Program-made: the position numbers and the translations under genes
Shown here: positions 32,029 through 40,990 of the stretch, in pieces
Layout: each line of letters begins with the position of its first letter
Numbering within the stretch: the first letter of the stretch is position 1
The notes under the pieces: generated by a model
Told to the model about the DNA's origin: nothing
What the model saw: only the letters and a program-made list of their open reading frames with translations
Database searches by the model: none
Assembly: GCA_003577275.1 (NCBI GenBank)
Contig: QEVO01000005.1
Coordinates: 164,386-228,385, forward strand
Direction: 5' to 3'
Length of the DNA: 64,000 nt
DNA from: Pseudomonadota bacterium
GTDB lineage: Bacteria > Pseudomonadota > Alphaproteobacteria > Sphingomonadales > Govanellaceae

Positions 32029-32316
32029 AAGTCGCCCAGAAGTCGGACGGCGAAGTCGGACAGTTTTTATAACTCATTGAAAATAAACAGATATTTCGCT
32101 ACCCCCAACGGATTTTAAGTCCCTTGCGTCTACCAGTTTCGCCACGTGGGCATGATAAGGATCGGGCGGGGTCGGCTGGCGACGGCACCTATATGCCTCA
32201 ACCGCTGCGTAAAATAAACAGCGCTTCGAGAGATAAAAGTTGGCGACACCCCCTTGCCTCCGGCGTTTGCCACGGCAAACTGGCTTCTCCCCATAGCCCC
32301 ACGGAGGATGCATCCC
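32029..32316. other. Prophage-host junction region
   Basis: No gene except the tRNA fragment. Contains two AAGTCGGAC copies (32040-32062), TAACTCATTGAAAATAAA (32070-32087, exact inverse of 21614-21631), and then host-like sequence leading to the GST gene. Confidence 0.5.
32110..32151 (-). pseudogene. 5' half of a tRNA-Leu (UAA), probable attachment-site remnant
   Basis: Reading the minus strand from 32151: GCCCACG acceptor half, TG, D arm GCGAAACTGGTAGACGC, anticodon 5' stem AAGGG, loop with TTAAAA, then TCC and loss of similarity. No 3' half follows (GTTGGGGGTAGCG...). The break in the anticodon stem is a common integrase crossover zone. It marks the probable right end (attR) of the prophage. 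Confidence 0.75.
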
Positions 32317-32952
32317 ATGAAACTCTACCTGTTCCCGGCCTCGCCCAACGCCTTGAAGCCCAACGTCGTCGCCTACCATGTGGGCAGCAAGCTAGAGCGG
32401 GTGATCATCGACCTGCGCAAGGGCGAGCAGAAGACCCCGGAATTTTTAAAGCTCAACCCCAACGGCAAGATGCCGCTCCTGGTGGATGGCGATTTCAAGC
32501 TTTGGGAATCGTCGGCGATCATGGCCTACCTGGCCCATCAGGCGAAAAGCCCGCTGTGGCCAACCGCGCCGCAGCCGCAGGCCGACGTGATGCGCTGGCT
32601 GTCCTGGGAGCTGGCCCACTGGGGGCCCGCCGCCACCATTCTGATTCGTGAGAATCTGGTCAAGAAGCTGTTTTCCGGGGCCGATCCCGACCCGGCGGAG
32701 GTGGCGCGGGGGCTGGAGCTTTTCCGCCAGCTTGCCGCCATCCTGAACGACCATCTGCGGGGCCGGGTATATGTGGTTGGAAACGCCCTGACCATCGCCG
32801 ACTATGCCCTGGCGGCGACCCTGCTGCTATCAAAGCCCGCCGGCATCCCGGTGGCGGAGTTTTCCAACATAGAGGCGTGGTTTGACCGCATCGCTGCCGA
32901 GCCGGCCTGGCAGCAGGCGGTGGAGGACGGCAACAAGGCCATGGCCGGTTAA
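32317..32952 (+). CDS. Glutathione S-transferase family protein
   Basis: A 211-residue GST. The N-terminal thioredoxin-like domain (MKLYLFPASPNALKPNVVAYHVG, LNPNGKMPLLVDGDFKLWESSAIMAYLA) holds the cis-Pro and the glutathione-binding E-S pair (WESSAI). The helical C-terminal domain has GNALTIADYALAATL (N-capping box with Asp). GGAGG is about nine bases before the ATG. First clear host gene after the prophage; exact substrate unknown. Confidence 0.9.
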   Translation: MKLYLFPASPNALKPNVVAYHVGSKLERVIIDLRKGEQKTPEFLKLNPNGKMPLLVDGDFKLWESSAIMAYLAHQAKSPLWPTAPQPQADVMRWLSWELAHWGPAATILIRENLVKKLFSGADPDPAEVARGLELFRQLAAILNDHLRGRVYVVGNALTIADYALAATLLLSKPAGIPVAEFSNIEAWFDRIAAEPAWQQAVEDGNKAMAG

Positions 32953-33728
32953 TTCGCCCCCCGGTGCGGCGGCGCTTCGCCGTCCAAGGGCAAAAATCCA
33001 GCCTCGGCCAGCGCCGAGCGCAGGTCGCCCAAGGCCGCAGCCAGCCGCGCCGGATCGGCCGAACGCAAGACCAGGCTCGCGCCATATTTGTCGTCATGGG
33101 CGAAGGGATAGCTGCCGATGGCGACATCGGGATAGCGCCCCTGCACCTGGGTCAGGGTCGGGGCCATGAAGCTTTCCCCAGCGTAGACGTGGATTGCCGC
33201 CGTCTCCACCTTGCGGCCGCCTTTAAGCGCGCCGCGCAAGGTCTCCAGCATGGCCTGCATGACCTGGGGAATGCCGGCCATGACGTGGACGTTGCCGATA
33301 ACAAACCCCGGCGCGCCGGAGATCCGGTTTTTGATCAGCCGCGCCCCTTTGGGGATCATCGCCATGCGCCGCCGGCCCTCGTTCAAGGGGCCAGCGAGGC
33401 GCGCCATCAGCTCGGCCGCCGCCTCGTCGCTGAACGCCAGCGGCGTATCGAACGCCTTGGCGACGCAGGAGGCGGTGATATCGTCATGAGTGGGACCGAT
33501 GCCGCCGGTGGTGAAAACATAATCGAACTTGGCCTTGACCTCTCGCACCGTCGCCACGATCACCGCTTCTATATCCGGGATCACCCGCGCCTCGCGAAGC
33601 ACAATTCCCTCTTCATTCAGCCACTTGGCAAGGTAAGCCAGGTTGGCGTCCCGGGTCCGGCCGGAGAGGATTTCATCGCCGATGATAAGCAGGCAGGCGG
33701 TGACCGTTTGTGTTGTTGCTTCGGACAT
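32949..33728 (-). CDS. CinA N-terminal / MoaB-like molybdopterin-binding domain protein
   Basis: A 259-residue protein with IIGDEILSGRTRDANLAYLAKWLNEEGI at residues 15-45, FDYVFTTGGIGPTHDDIT near residue 80, and later IPKGARLIKNRISGAPGFVIGNVHVMAGIPQVMQAM, all signatures of the CinA/COG1058 domain (MoCF-binding fold, ADP-ribose-type pyrophosphatase in some CinA). It lacks the C-terminal deamidase domain of full CinA. Start set at ATG 33728. Converges with gst (stops overlap) and diverges from sfsA. Confidence 0.85.
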   Translation of the reverse strand: MSEATTQTVTACLLIIGDEILSGRTRDANLAYLAKWLNEEGIVLREARVIPDIEAVIVATVREVKAKFDYVFTTGGIGPTHDDITASCVAKAFDTPLAFSDEAAAELMARLAGPLNEGRRRMAMIPKGARLIKNRISGAPGFVIGNVHVMAGIPQVMQAMLETLRGALKGGRKVETAAIHVYAGESFMAPTLTQVQGRYPDVAIGSYPFAHDDKYGASLVLRSADPARLAAALGDLRSALAEAGFLPLDGEAPPHRGAN

Positions 33729-33786
33729 GGCCGTCTTAACCCTCCATCGATTGCCTCGGGGGCGCGATCCCGCTAAAACCCGCCCC

Positions 33787-34494
33787 ATGAAATTCGACCA
33801 TCCGCTGACCCCTGGCAAGCTTTTGCAGCGCTACAAGCGCTTTCTCGCTGACGTCGAACTGGCGTCCGGCGAGGTGGTGACCGCCCATTGCATGAATTCG
33901 GGCTCGATGCTGGGGTTGATCAACCCCGGCAACCCGGTGTGGCTGTCGCCGGCGGCCAACCTTGAGGCTAAATTGAGGTGGAAGTGGGAGATCGTCGAGG
34001 TCGAAGGCGTGGCGGTCGGCATCAACACCGGCCACCCCAACCGGCTGGCGGCGGAGGCCATCGCCGCCGGCCAGATCCCTGAGCTGTTGGGCTACCGCTC
34101 GATCCGCCGCGAGGTCAAGTTCGGCCAAGAAAACTCCCGCATCGACCTCCTCTTGGACGATCATCAAGCGGGGCTGCCGCCGGCCTATGTGGAGGTCAAG
34201 AACGTCACCTTGAAGGAAGGAAAAGCCGCCGCTTTCCCCGACGCGGTGACCGCCCGGGGGGCCAAGCACTTGCGCGAACTGGCCGCCATGCGGGCCAAGG
34301 GCGCGCGCGCGGTGATGTTCTATATTGCGCAACGGGCCGATTGCACCCATTTTTCATTGGCGGAGAGAATCGATCCGGCCTATGCCGAGGCCTTCCGGGC
34401 GGCGCGGGCGGCGGGCGTGGAGGCAATCGCCTACCAATGCCAGGTCAGCGCGGCGGAAATTTGTATCGACAGGCCGCTGGCGATCAGGGTGTGA
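33787..34494 (+). CDS. sfsA: Sugar fermentation stimulation protein SfsA
   Basis: A 235-residue protein with the family blocks RYKRFLADVEL, TAHCMNSGSMLGL, EVKFGQENSRIDLLL, YVEVKNVTL, FPDAVTARGAKHLREL and FYIAQRADC. SfsA combines an OB-like N-terminus with a PD-(D/E)XK-like nuclease fold; here Glu-Val-Lys in YVEVKNVTL and Asp in RIDLLL fit that core. The in-vivo role remains uncertain. ATG set at 33787. Confidence 0.95.
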   Translation: MKFDHPLTPGKLLQRYKRFLADVELASGEVVTAHCMNSGSMLGLINPGNPVWLSPAANLEAKLRWKWEIVEVEGVAVGINTGHPNRLAAEAIAAGQIPELLGYRSIRREVKFGQENSRIDLLLDDHQAGLPPAYVEVKNVTLKEGKAAAFPDAVTARGAKHLRELAAMRAKGARAVMFYIAQRADCTHFSLAERIDPAYAEAFRAARAAGVEAIAYQCQVSAAEICIDRPLAIRV

Positions 34495-34516
34495 AGGAAT
34501 GAAAAGGACCAGCGAT

Positions 34517-35341
34517 ATGACCTATGTCATGGCTTCGGAGTCGCCGTTGACCGCGACCCACGCCATCAAGATCCATACGCCCGAGGACTTCGCCGGCATG
34601 CGCAAGGCGGGCCGGCTGGCCGCCGAAACGCTGGATTACATCACCCCCTTCGTCAAACCCGGGGTCACCACCGATGAGCTTGATCGGCTGTGCGAGGCGT
34701 TCATCCGCGCCCGTGGCGGCGTCTCGGCCCCCCTGCACTACCGCGGCTACCCCAAATCCATCTGCACCTCGGTCAACCACGTGGTCTGCCACGGCATCCC
34801 CGGCGACCGCAAGTTGATGGACGGCGATATCGTCAACATCGACGTCACCCCCATCGTCGACGGCTGGCACGGTGATTCGAGCCGCATGTACCTGGTGGGC
34901 GAGGTGCCGATCAAGGCGCGCCGCCTGGTGGACGTAACCTACGAATGCTTGATGCGCGGCGTGGCGGCGGTCAAGCCCGGCGCGCACTTGGGCGATATCG
35001 GCCACGCCATCGAAAAGTACGCCCATCAGCACCGCTGCAGCGTGGTGGAAGTATTCTGCGGCCATGGTCTGGGCCGGGTCTTCCATGACGCCCCCAACGT
35101 TCTCCACTACGGCGAGCCGGGCAGCGGGCCGGAGTTGCGGGAAGGCATGTTTTTCACCATCGAGCCGATGATCAATCTGGGGCGGCCGGACGTCAAAATC
35201 CTCGACGATGGCTGGACGGCGGTAACCAAGGACCGCTCGCTCTCCGCCCAGTTCGAGCACAGCGTCGGCGTGACCAAGGACGGCGTGGAGATCTTCACCT
35301 TGTCGCCGGCGGGCTACACCAAGCCCCCTTACGCCGCATAA
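34517..35341 (+). CDS. map: Type I methionine aminopeptidase
   Basis: A 274-residue enzyme removing the initiator Met from new proteins. All five metal ligands are visible: Asp in VNIDVTPIV, Asp in WHGDSSRMY, His in CGHGLGRVFHDAPNV, Glu in FTIEPMI, Glu in QFEHSVGVT. AGGA lies eight bases before the ATG at 34517. It follows sfsA by 22 bases, so co-transcription is likely. The first 15-20 residues extend beyond the E. coli form, as usual in alphaproteobacteria. Confidence 0.95.
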   Translation: MTYVMASESPLTATHAIKIHTPEDFAGMRKAGRLAAETLDYITPFVKPGVTTDELDRLCEAFIRARGGVSAPLHYRGYPKSICTSVNHVVCHGIPGDRKLMDGDIVNIDVTPIVDGWHGDSSRMYLVGEVPIKARRLVDVTYECLMRGVAAVKPGAHLGDIGHAIEKYAHQHRCSVVEVFCGHGLGRVFHDAPNVLHYGEPGSGPELREGMFFTIEPMINLGRPDVKILDDGWTAVTKDRSLSAQFEHSVGVTKDGVEIFTLSPAGYTKPPYAA

Positions 35342-35350
35342 TCCGCGCCC

Positions 35351-36043
35351 ATGGGCTCCTTGAAGGAAGACGCGCCCCACTACCTCGGCCATCGTCAGCG
35401 CCTGCGCGCCCGCTTTCTGGAAAAAGGGCCGGAAGCGCTCAATGATTACGAGCTTCTGGAGCTTCTGTTGTGCATCGCCATCCCCCGGCGCGACGTCAAG
35501 CCCTTGGCCAAGGACCTGATGAAGCGCTTCGGCAGCTTCGCCGGGGTGATCAGCGCCCCCATCGAACGACTAAGCGAGATCAACGGCGTCGGCGATGCCG
35601 CGATCACCGCCTTGAAGATCGCTCGCGCCTCGGCGCTGGCCTTGCAGCGCGAGGAAGTGCTGGAGAAGCCGGTGTTAAGCTCGTGGCGGGCGCTCCTGGC
35701 CTACTGCCGCTCGGCCATGGCGCATGAGTTCAACGAGCATTTCCGCATTCTGTTTCTCGACAAAAAGAACACGCTGATTGCCGACGAGGTGCAGCAGAAG
35801 GGCACGGTGGACGAAACCCCGATTTATCCCCGGGAAGTCATCAAGCGCGCCCTGGAACTGGGCGCCACCGCCATCATCCTGGTCCATAACCACCCCGGCG
35901 GCGACCCCAGCCCCAGCCGCGAAGACATCGCCATGACCCGCGAAGTGGCGGAAGCGGCCGGCAAGCTCGGCATCATCATCCATGACCATCTCATCATCGC
36001 CAAGCGAGGCCACGCCAGCTTCAAGACCTTGGGGTTGTTGTAA
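35351..36043 (+). CDS. radC: RadC family protein (JAMM/MPN+ domain)
   Basis: A 230-residue protein: an N-terminal helix-hairpin-helix region ([23 protein letters not shown]) and a C-terminal MPN+ domain with [18 protein letters not shown] (JAMM metal ligands) and the upstream Glu in [11 protein letters not shown]. The start is nine bases after the map stop. The function in DNA repair claimed historically is disputed; peptidase-like chemistry is predicted. Confidence 0.95.
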   Translation: MGSLKEDAPHYLGHRQRLRARFLEKGPEALNDYELLELLLCIAIPRRDVKPLAKDLMKRFGSFAGVISAPIERLSEINGVGDAAITALKIARASALALQREEVLEKPVLSSWRALLAYCRSAMAHEFNEHFRILFLDKKNTLIADEVQQKGTVDETPIYPREVIKRALELGATAIILVHNHPGGDPSPSREDIAMTREVAEAAGKLGIIIHDHLIIAKRGHASFKTLGLL

Positions 36044-36276
36044 CACTCTTCTCCACATTATCATCTTACGCAATACCCCCTCACCCAGCTTCGACTAAGC
36101 TCGGTCTGCGACCGAGCATAAGTCTTCGCATCCCTCTCCCCCCTTCAAGGGGGAGAGGGGTAGGGTGAGGAGGAGCGCTTGCAATGACCGAGAGCGGTTT
36201 TTTAATGGCCAGTTGATTGACAAGCCGCCCGGCAGCCCGTAGCGTCCGCACCCAGGGCGATGATAAGGGGCGCATT
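36044..36276. other. Intergenic with a palindromic repeat
   Basis: Contains a CCCTC...GAGGG repeat (36076-36170) and the leader of the DUF2946-type gene, with AAGGGG seven bases before its GTG start. Nothing else is seen. Confidence 0.5.
36076..36170. repeat. Intergenic palindromic repeat, CCCTCACCC type (copy 1)
   Basis: Outer CCCCCTCACCC and TAGGGTGAGG ends enclose a strong hairpin (CCCTCTCCCCCCTTCAAGGG...), with AGCTTCGACTAAGCTCGGTC between. A second copy in the opposite order is at 36721-36817. Confidence 0.7.
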
Positions 36277-36648
36277 GTGCGGCGCTTGAGAACAAATCAC
36301 GGGGGCATATTCGCGGCGTTCTTGGCGCTGTTCCTGCAACTTGCCCTAACCACCGCCGCCAACGCCGCGCTCCCCGGCGCCAGCGCCCTATTAGAAGCTG
36401 ACTTGGCGATCCTCTGCACGCCCACGGGGGCGGAGCATCAGGGCGGCACGCCCCTGCAACCGGGGAATGGGTGCGATCACTGCACGCTCTGCCCGTCGTT
36501 CAGCCTCGGCGCGACACTGCCGAGCTTGGTCCCGGTCCTTGCCCCCATCGCCGCAGCTTCGGTTTCTGGTTTTCCCCAGGCGTTAATCCTTGTTCCCTCA
36601 TCTCTAAAGCGGCTTTCCAGCCGCGGCCCGCCCTCGTTCCATATCTGA
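36277..36648 (+). CDS. DUF2946-type small secreted/membrane protein
   Basis: A 123-residue protein starting with GTG. A signal-like helix (GIFAAFLALFLQLALTTAANA) is followed by IPC-type region with CDHCTLCPSF, the double-Cys HCxLC pattern of DUF2946. Such proteins usually lie next to TonB receptors for copper or heme. The TonB receptor and PepSY protein downstream fit this. Metal chelation by the Cys/His group is inferred. Confidence 0.7.
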   Translation: MRRLRTNHGGIFAAFLALFLQLALTTAANAALPGASALLEADLAILCTPTGAEHQGGTPLQPGNGCDHCTLCPSFSLGATLPSLVPVLAPIAAASVSGFPQALILVPSSLKRLSSRGPPSFHI

Positions 36649-36897
36649 CGTCGTTGTTCTTGAGTGGCTGCTTTTTTAAAGCACTTAGGGTCGAACGTTT
36701 CTTCTTCTACAACCCGCCTACCCCCTCACCCTATCCCTCTCCCCCTGTAAGGGGGAGAGGGTTGAGAAGGCTTAGCGATGCCGAAGGCAGCGCTTAGCCG
36801 GAGCTGGGTGAGGGGGTAAAAAGACGGGGAAAATAAAGAACGCATCCGATCCGCCTGGAAATATCCCAAACTTTTTTTCCAGATATGGAACTGCTAC
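36649..36897. other. Leader region of the TonB receptor with a palindromic repeat
   Basis: Holds the second copy of the palindromic repeat and poly-T/AT sequence (ACTTTTTTTCC) close to the ATG. No Fur box was recognised by eye. Confidence 0.4.
36721..36817. repeat. Intergenic palindromic repeat, CCCTCACCC type (copy 2)
   Basis: CCCCCTCACC at 36721 and GGGTGAGGGGG at about 36806-36816 enclose the hairpin CCCTCTCCCCCTGTAAGGGG plus AGGCTTAGCGATGCCGAAGG, related to the tail of copy 1 in inverse order. Confidence 0.7.
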
Positions 36898-38916
36898 ATG
36901 TTGAAAAAATGTCATTGGACTTCTACCCCCACTTTCGCCGCAGCAGCGCTGCTCCTTCATGCCGGCGCGGCCCAGGCCGATCCCATGCTTTCCGACGAAG
37001 TGCTGGTGCTGGGCCACTTGAGCGTGCAAAGTCCCGACGCCGCGCGCGAGCAATTGGCCAAGGTACCGGGCGGCGTTTCCCTGGTAACGGCGGAGGACTT
37101 TGAAAATCGCTACGCCGTCGGCTTTCAGGACATGCTGGCCAACGTGCCGGGCGTATTCGCCCATCTGCGCTACGGCGAGGAAGTGCGTCTCTCCATCCGC
37201 GGCTCCGGCCTGTCGCGCAGCTTTCATTTGCGCGGCATCCGCCTGCTTCTGGATGGCGTGCCCTTAACGGCGGCCGATGGCGGCGGCGACTTTCAGGAAA
37301 TCGACCCGCTGATCGTGCGTCACATCGAGGTCTATAAGGGCGGCAACGGCTTGCGCTACGGCGCGGCGAGCTTGGGCGGCGCGGTCAACGTTGTCTCCCC
37401 AACCGCCCGCACCGTCGATTACCGGGGATTGCTGCAAGCCGAGGGCGGCAGCTTTTCAACGGCGCGGCTCCATGGCGCTTACGCCTGGGCTGGCGAAACG
37501 GCGGATGCTTATATCGCGGCGACCGGCGTCACTTCCGATGGCTATCGCGCGCAAAGCCAGCAAGACAAGGCGCGCCTGAGCGGCAATGTCGGCTTGAAAA
37601 TCGGTGATGGTGGCGAGACGCGGTTTTACCTGTGGGCCAACGAGATCAACCAAGAAGTGCCCGGCGCGCTTTCGCTGACCAATGCGCTGCAAAATTCCAA
37701 AGCCGTGCAACCAATCAACGAGATCAACGATTACGCCCGCGATATCCGCTCGCTGCGCCTCGCCAACCGCACGATATTGCCGGCGGCGGAGGGGCTTTTA
37801 GAATTCGGCGTCTATGGCGCCTTGAAAAGCCTTTATCACCCGATCTTCCAGGTGATCGACCAGGATTCCAAGGAAGCGGGCGCGTATATCCGCTGGAGCG
37901 GTGACGTAGGACCGGTCGAGTGGACGCTGGGCGCAAACCTCGGCTGGGGCAGCGTCGACGCCAAGCAGTTCATCAACGTCGGCGGCCATCGCGGCGCGCT
38001 GACCGCCGACAGCGACCAGAAAAGCCTCAATGTGGAAGGCTACGGCGAAGCAAGATTCCAGGTCGATGACGCCTGGACGCTGATCGCTGGCGCGCAAGTC
38101 CTCCGCGCGCGGCGTATTTACGATAATCATCGCTCGCCGGCGGCCAATGATCGCGAGACGTTTTCCAGCTTCAGCCCGAAAGTCGGCGTCCTGTGGGAAC
38201 CGGTGAAAGAAACGCAAGTCTTCGCCAACCTGTCGCGCAGCGTCGAGCCGCCGACATTTTCCGAACTGGTGCAGTTTCCGGTGGTGGGCTTCGTGCCCCT
38301 GGACGCCCAACGCGCCTGGACGGCGGAAGTCGGATCGCGTGGGGAATCGGGCCGCTTTACCTGGGACATTACCGGTTACTGGTCGTGGCTAAAGGGCGAG
38401 ATGCTGCAATTTATCACCAATCCCACCATTCCCGCCGCCACCTTCAATGCCGATAAGACCACGCACCGCGGCATAGAAGCCGGCGCGGGCGTCATGGTGA
38501 TGGATGAGTTGGCCTTGCGTTTGGTTTATGCCTTCAACGATTTCCGCTTTCGCAACGACGCCCAGTATGGCGACAACAAGATCGCCGGCCTGCCGCGCCA
38601 CATCGCGCGCATTGAAGCGAGCTACAGCCACGATTGCGGCCTGACTCTGACCCCCAGCGTCGAGTGGGCGATGTCGCGCGCCTATGTGGATTTCGCCAAT
38701 TCCATGACTACCCCACGCTACGCCATCTTCAATCTGGCGGCCTCCTGGCGGCATGAGGACGGTTGGCGGCTTTATCTCGACGCCCGCAATCTCGCCAACA
38801 AGCACTATGTCTCCGACATCGGCACGGTGGTGAATGCGACGACCGCGCCGAGCCTCAATGTATTTTATCCCGGCGACGGACGTTCCGTGTACGCCGGCGT
38901 GGTGCGGGAATTTTGA
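36898..38916 (+). CDS. TonB-dependent outer-membrane receptor (iron/copper chelate type)
   Basis: A 672-residue receptor. Signal peptide with Ala-rich end at about residue 27 (AAQADP). TonB box-like DEVLVLG at residues 33-39, plug domain (GGVSLVTAEDFENRYAVGFQDMLANVPGV; IRGSGLSRSFHLRGIRLLLDGVPL; EVYKGGNGLRYGAASLGGAVN), then a 22-strand barrel ending in the aromatic YAGVVREF. Most like FecA/iron-siderophore receptors. DUF2946 gene before and PepSY gene after suggest metal or metallophore import. Confidence 0.85.
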   Translation: MLKKCHWTSTPTFAAAALLLHAGAAQADPMLSDEVLVLGHLSVQSPDAAREQLAKVPGGVSLVTAEDFENRYAVGFQDMLANVPGVFAHLRYGEEVRLSIRGSGLSRSFHLRGIRLLLDGVPLTAADGGGDFQEIDPLIVRHIEVYKGGNGLRYGAASLGGAVNVVSPTARTVDYRGLLQAEGGSFSTARLHGAYAWAGETADAYIAATGVTSDGYRAQSQQDKARLSGNVGLKIGDGGETRFYLWANEINQEVPGALSLTNALQNSKAVQPINEINDYARDIRSLRLANRTILPAAEGLLEFGVYGALKSLYHPIFQVIDQDSKEAGAYIRWSGDVGPVEWTLGANLGWGSVDAKQFINVGGHRGALTADSDQKSLNVEGYGEARFQVDDAWTLIAGAQVLRARRIYDNHRSPAANDRETFSSFSPKVGVLWEPVKETQVFANLSRSVEPPTFSELVQFPVVGFVPLDAQRAWTAEVGSRGESGRFTWDITGYWSWLKGEMLQFITNPTIPAATFNADKTTHRGIEAGAGVMVMDELALRLVYAFNDFRFRNDAQYGDNKIAGLPRHIARIEASYSHDCGLTLTPSVEWAMSRAYVDFANSMTTPRYAIFNLAASWRHEDGWRLYLDARNLANKHYVSDIGTVVNATTAPSLNVFYPGDGRSVYAGVVREF

Positions 38917-38919
38917 AGC

Positions 38920-39636
38920 ATGCGCAAGTTTGTGCTTTCTCCCAAGGGCCGGCGGCTGCATCGCGTGCTTGGCATCGTTTTCGGCATCTACCTCATCACG
39001 GCGGCATTGAGCGGCATCGCGCACAACGTCATTGCATTGGCCTATCCGCCGCCGCCAGCGCTGCCGCCTGGAGATGTGGGGCTTGATGCGGCAATCATCA
39101 GCCCGGCCGAGGCGGCGCGCATCGCCGGCATCGGAAACTCCGTGGCCGCCGTTAATGTACAAACCATTGGCGGCAATGTGATCTATCAGTTCCTCCCCGC
39201 CGCCGCGACCCAGCCGGTTTATGTGGACGCGGCATCAGGAGCCTTAAACGATAACCTCGATGCCCGCTACGCCGCCGAGATCGCCAGACGCGCCTTGCCC
39301 GGCCGGCGCCTGACCAACACCGCCTATCTGACCGCCTTTGACGACGAATACACCCAAATGCACCGCACCCTGCCGGTTTATCGTTTTGACGCCGAGGGCG
39401 ACGATGGCGCGCGGGTTTATGTCTCTACGGCCACCGGCGGCGTCACTTTCTGGACCAATGACGCCCGGCGGACGCTCAGCGCCATTTTCAAAAATCTCCA
39501 CATGCTGTCGTTCATCGGTAATCACCCGGTACAGATGTGGATATTAATCGTATTCGCGGTGGGGGCGACGGCAATGGCCGGTCTGGGGCTGGCCATGGTG
39601 TGGGCGCGGGACAACGGCCGGCGCAACAAGGCTTGA
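38920..39636 (+). CDS. PepSY-associated membrane protein
   Basis: A 238-residue protein with N-terminal (LHRVLGIVFGIYLITAALSGI) and C-terminal (MWILIVFAVGATAMAGLGLAMVW) transmembrane helices flanking a periplasmic region with PepSY-like strands (VIYQFLPA, YVDAASGAL, PVYRFDAEGDDGARVYVSTATG). The LHR and LHMLSFIG histidines in the helices may bind heme, as in PepSY_TM iron reductases. It starts four bases after the TonB receptor stop, so the pair is one operon. Role: inner-membrane step in metal release, inferred. Confidence 0.75.
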   Translation: MRKFVLSPKGRRLHRVLGIVFGIYLITAALSGIAHNVIALAYPPPPALPPGDVGLDAAIISPAEAARIAGIGNSVAAVNVQTIGGNVIYQFLPAAATQPVYVDAASGALNDNLDARYAAEIARRALPGRRLTNTAYLTAFDDEYTQMHRTLPVYRFDAEGDDGARVYVSTATGGVTFWTNDARRTLSAIFKNLHMLSFIGNHPVQMWILIVFAVGATAMAGLGLAMVWARDNGRRNKA

Positions 39637-39694
39637 GGGCGGCGGCGATGTCTGCTAGAGCGGTTGCACCTGAACCCCTTGGAGACCCGCTCGC

Positions 39695-40990
39695 ATGATC
39701 CCCCGCTATTCCCGGCCCGAGATGGTGGCGATCTGGTCGCCCGAGTCGAAATTCCGCATCTGGTTCGAGATCGAGGCCCATGCCTGCGACGCCCAGGCCA
39801 AGCTCGGGGTGATCCCGGAAGCGGCGGCCAAGGCGGTATGGGAACGCGGCGCCTTTGAGGTCGAGCGCATCGACGAGATCGAGCGCGAGGTCAAGCACGA
39901 CGTCATCGCCTTTCTGACCAATCTGGCCGAGCACGTCGGGCCGGAGGCGCGGTTTGTCCATCAGGGCATGACCTCCTCCGATGTTCTCGACACCTGCTTT
40001 AATATCCAATTGGTGCGGGCGGCGGATATTATGCTGCGCGATCTGGATGAGCTGTTGGCGGTCCTGAAGCGCCGCGCGTTTGAACACAAGATGACGGCGT
40101 GCATCGGCCGCAGTCACGGCATCCATGCCGAACCCACCACCTTCGGGTTGAAGCTAGCCCAGGCTTACGCCGAGTTTCAGCGCAACCGCGCCCGCCTGGC
40201 GGCGGCGCGGGCGGAGGTTGCGACCTGCGCCATCTCCGGCGCGGTGGGCACCTTCGCCAATATCGACCCTTACGTGGAGGAACACGTGGCCAAAGCCTTG
40301 GGGCTTGCGGTGGAGCCGATCTCGACCCAGATCATCCCCCGCGACCGCCACGCCATGTATTTCGCCACCTTGGCCGTCGTCGCCAGCTCCATCGAGCGGC
40401 TGGCGGTGGAAATCCGCCATCTACAGCGCACCGAGGTGTTGGAGGCGGAGGAATATTTCTCGCCCGGACAAAAAGGCTCCTCGGCGATGCCGCACAAGCG
40501 CAATCCGGTCTTGACCGAAAACTTGACCGGTCTGGCGCGGCTGATGCGCGGCTACGCCATCCCGGCGCTGGAAAACGTTGCGTTGTGGCACGAGCGCGAT
40601 ATTTCCCATTCCTCGGCCGAGCGCATGATCGGCCCCGACGCCACGGTGATTTTGGATTTCGCGCTCACCCGCCTGACCAACATCATGGCCAATCTGGTGG
40701 TCTACCCCGAGAACATGCAGAAGAACCTCGATCGCTTGGGCGGTCTGGTGCATTCCCAGCGCGTCATGTTGGCCTTGACCCAGGCCGGGGTCAGCCGCGA
40801 GGATTCTTACCGCCTGGTGCAGCAGAACGCCATGACGGTGTGGCGCGAAGGCAAGGATTTCCTGACGTTGTTGAAGGCCGACAAGGAAGTCACCGCCAAA
40901 CTCAGCTCAACAGCGCTCGACGAGCTGTTTGATCTTGGCTACCACACCAAGCACGTGGATACCATTTTCAAGCGGGTGTTCGGCTCTTAA
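39695..40990 (+). CDS. purB: Adenylosuccinate lyase
   Basis: A 431-residue purine enzyme acting twice in the pathway (SAICAR to AICAR; adenylosuccinate to AMP). Visible marks: start MIPRYSRPEMVAIWSPESKFRIW, KHDVIAFL, HQGMTSSDVLDT, the catalytic His region GRSHGIHAEPTTFG and the fumarase-family signature GSSAMPHKRNPVL (residues of about 264-276). Ends convergently with the TetR gene, their stops overlapping. Confidence 0.97.
   Translation: MIPRYSRPEMVAIWSPESKFRIWFEIEAHACDAQAKLGVIPEAAAKAVWERGAFEVERIDEIEREVKHDVIAFLTNLAEHVGPEARFVHQGMTSSDVLDTCFNIQLVRAADIMLRDLDELLAVLKRRAFEHKMTACIGRSHGIHAEPTTFGLKLAQAYAEFQRNRARLAAARAEVATCAISGAVGTFANIDPYVEEHVAKALGLAVEPISTQIIPRDRHAMYFATLAVVASSIERLAVEIRHLQRTEVLEAEEYFSPGQKGSSAMPHKRNPVLTENLTGLARLMRGYAIPALENVALWHERDISHSSAERMIGPDATVILDFALTRLTNIMANLVVYPENMQKNLDRLGGLVHSQRVMLALTQAGVSREDSYRLVQQNAMTVWREGKDFLTLLKADKEVTAKLSSTALDELFDLGYHTKHVDTIFKRVFGS

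Noticed and set aside
32949..33728. Full competence-damage protein CinA
   Set aside because: Only the N-terminal molybdopterin-binding-type domain is present; no C-terminal amidase domain follows.
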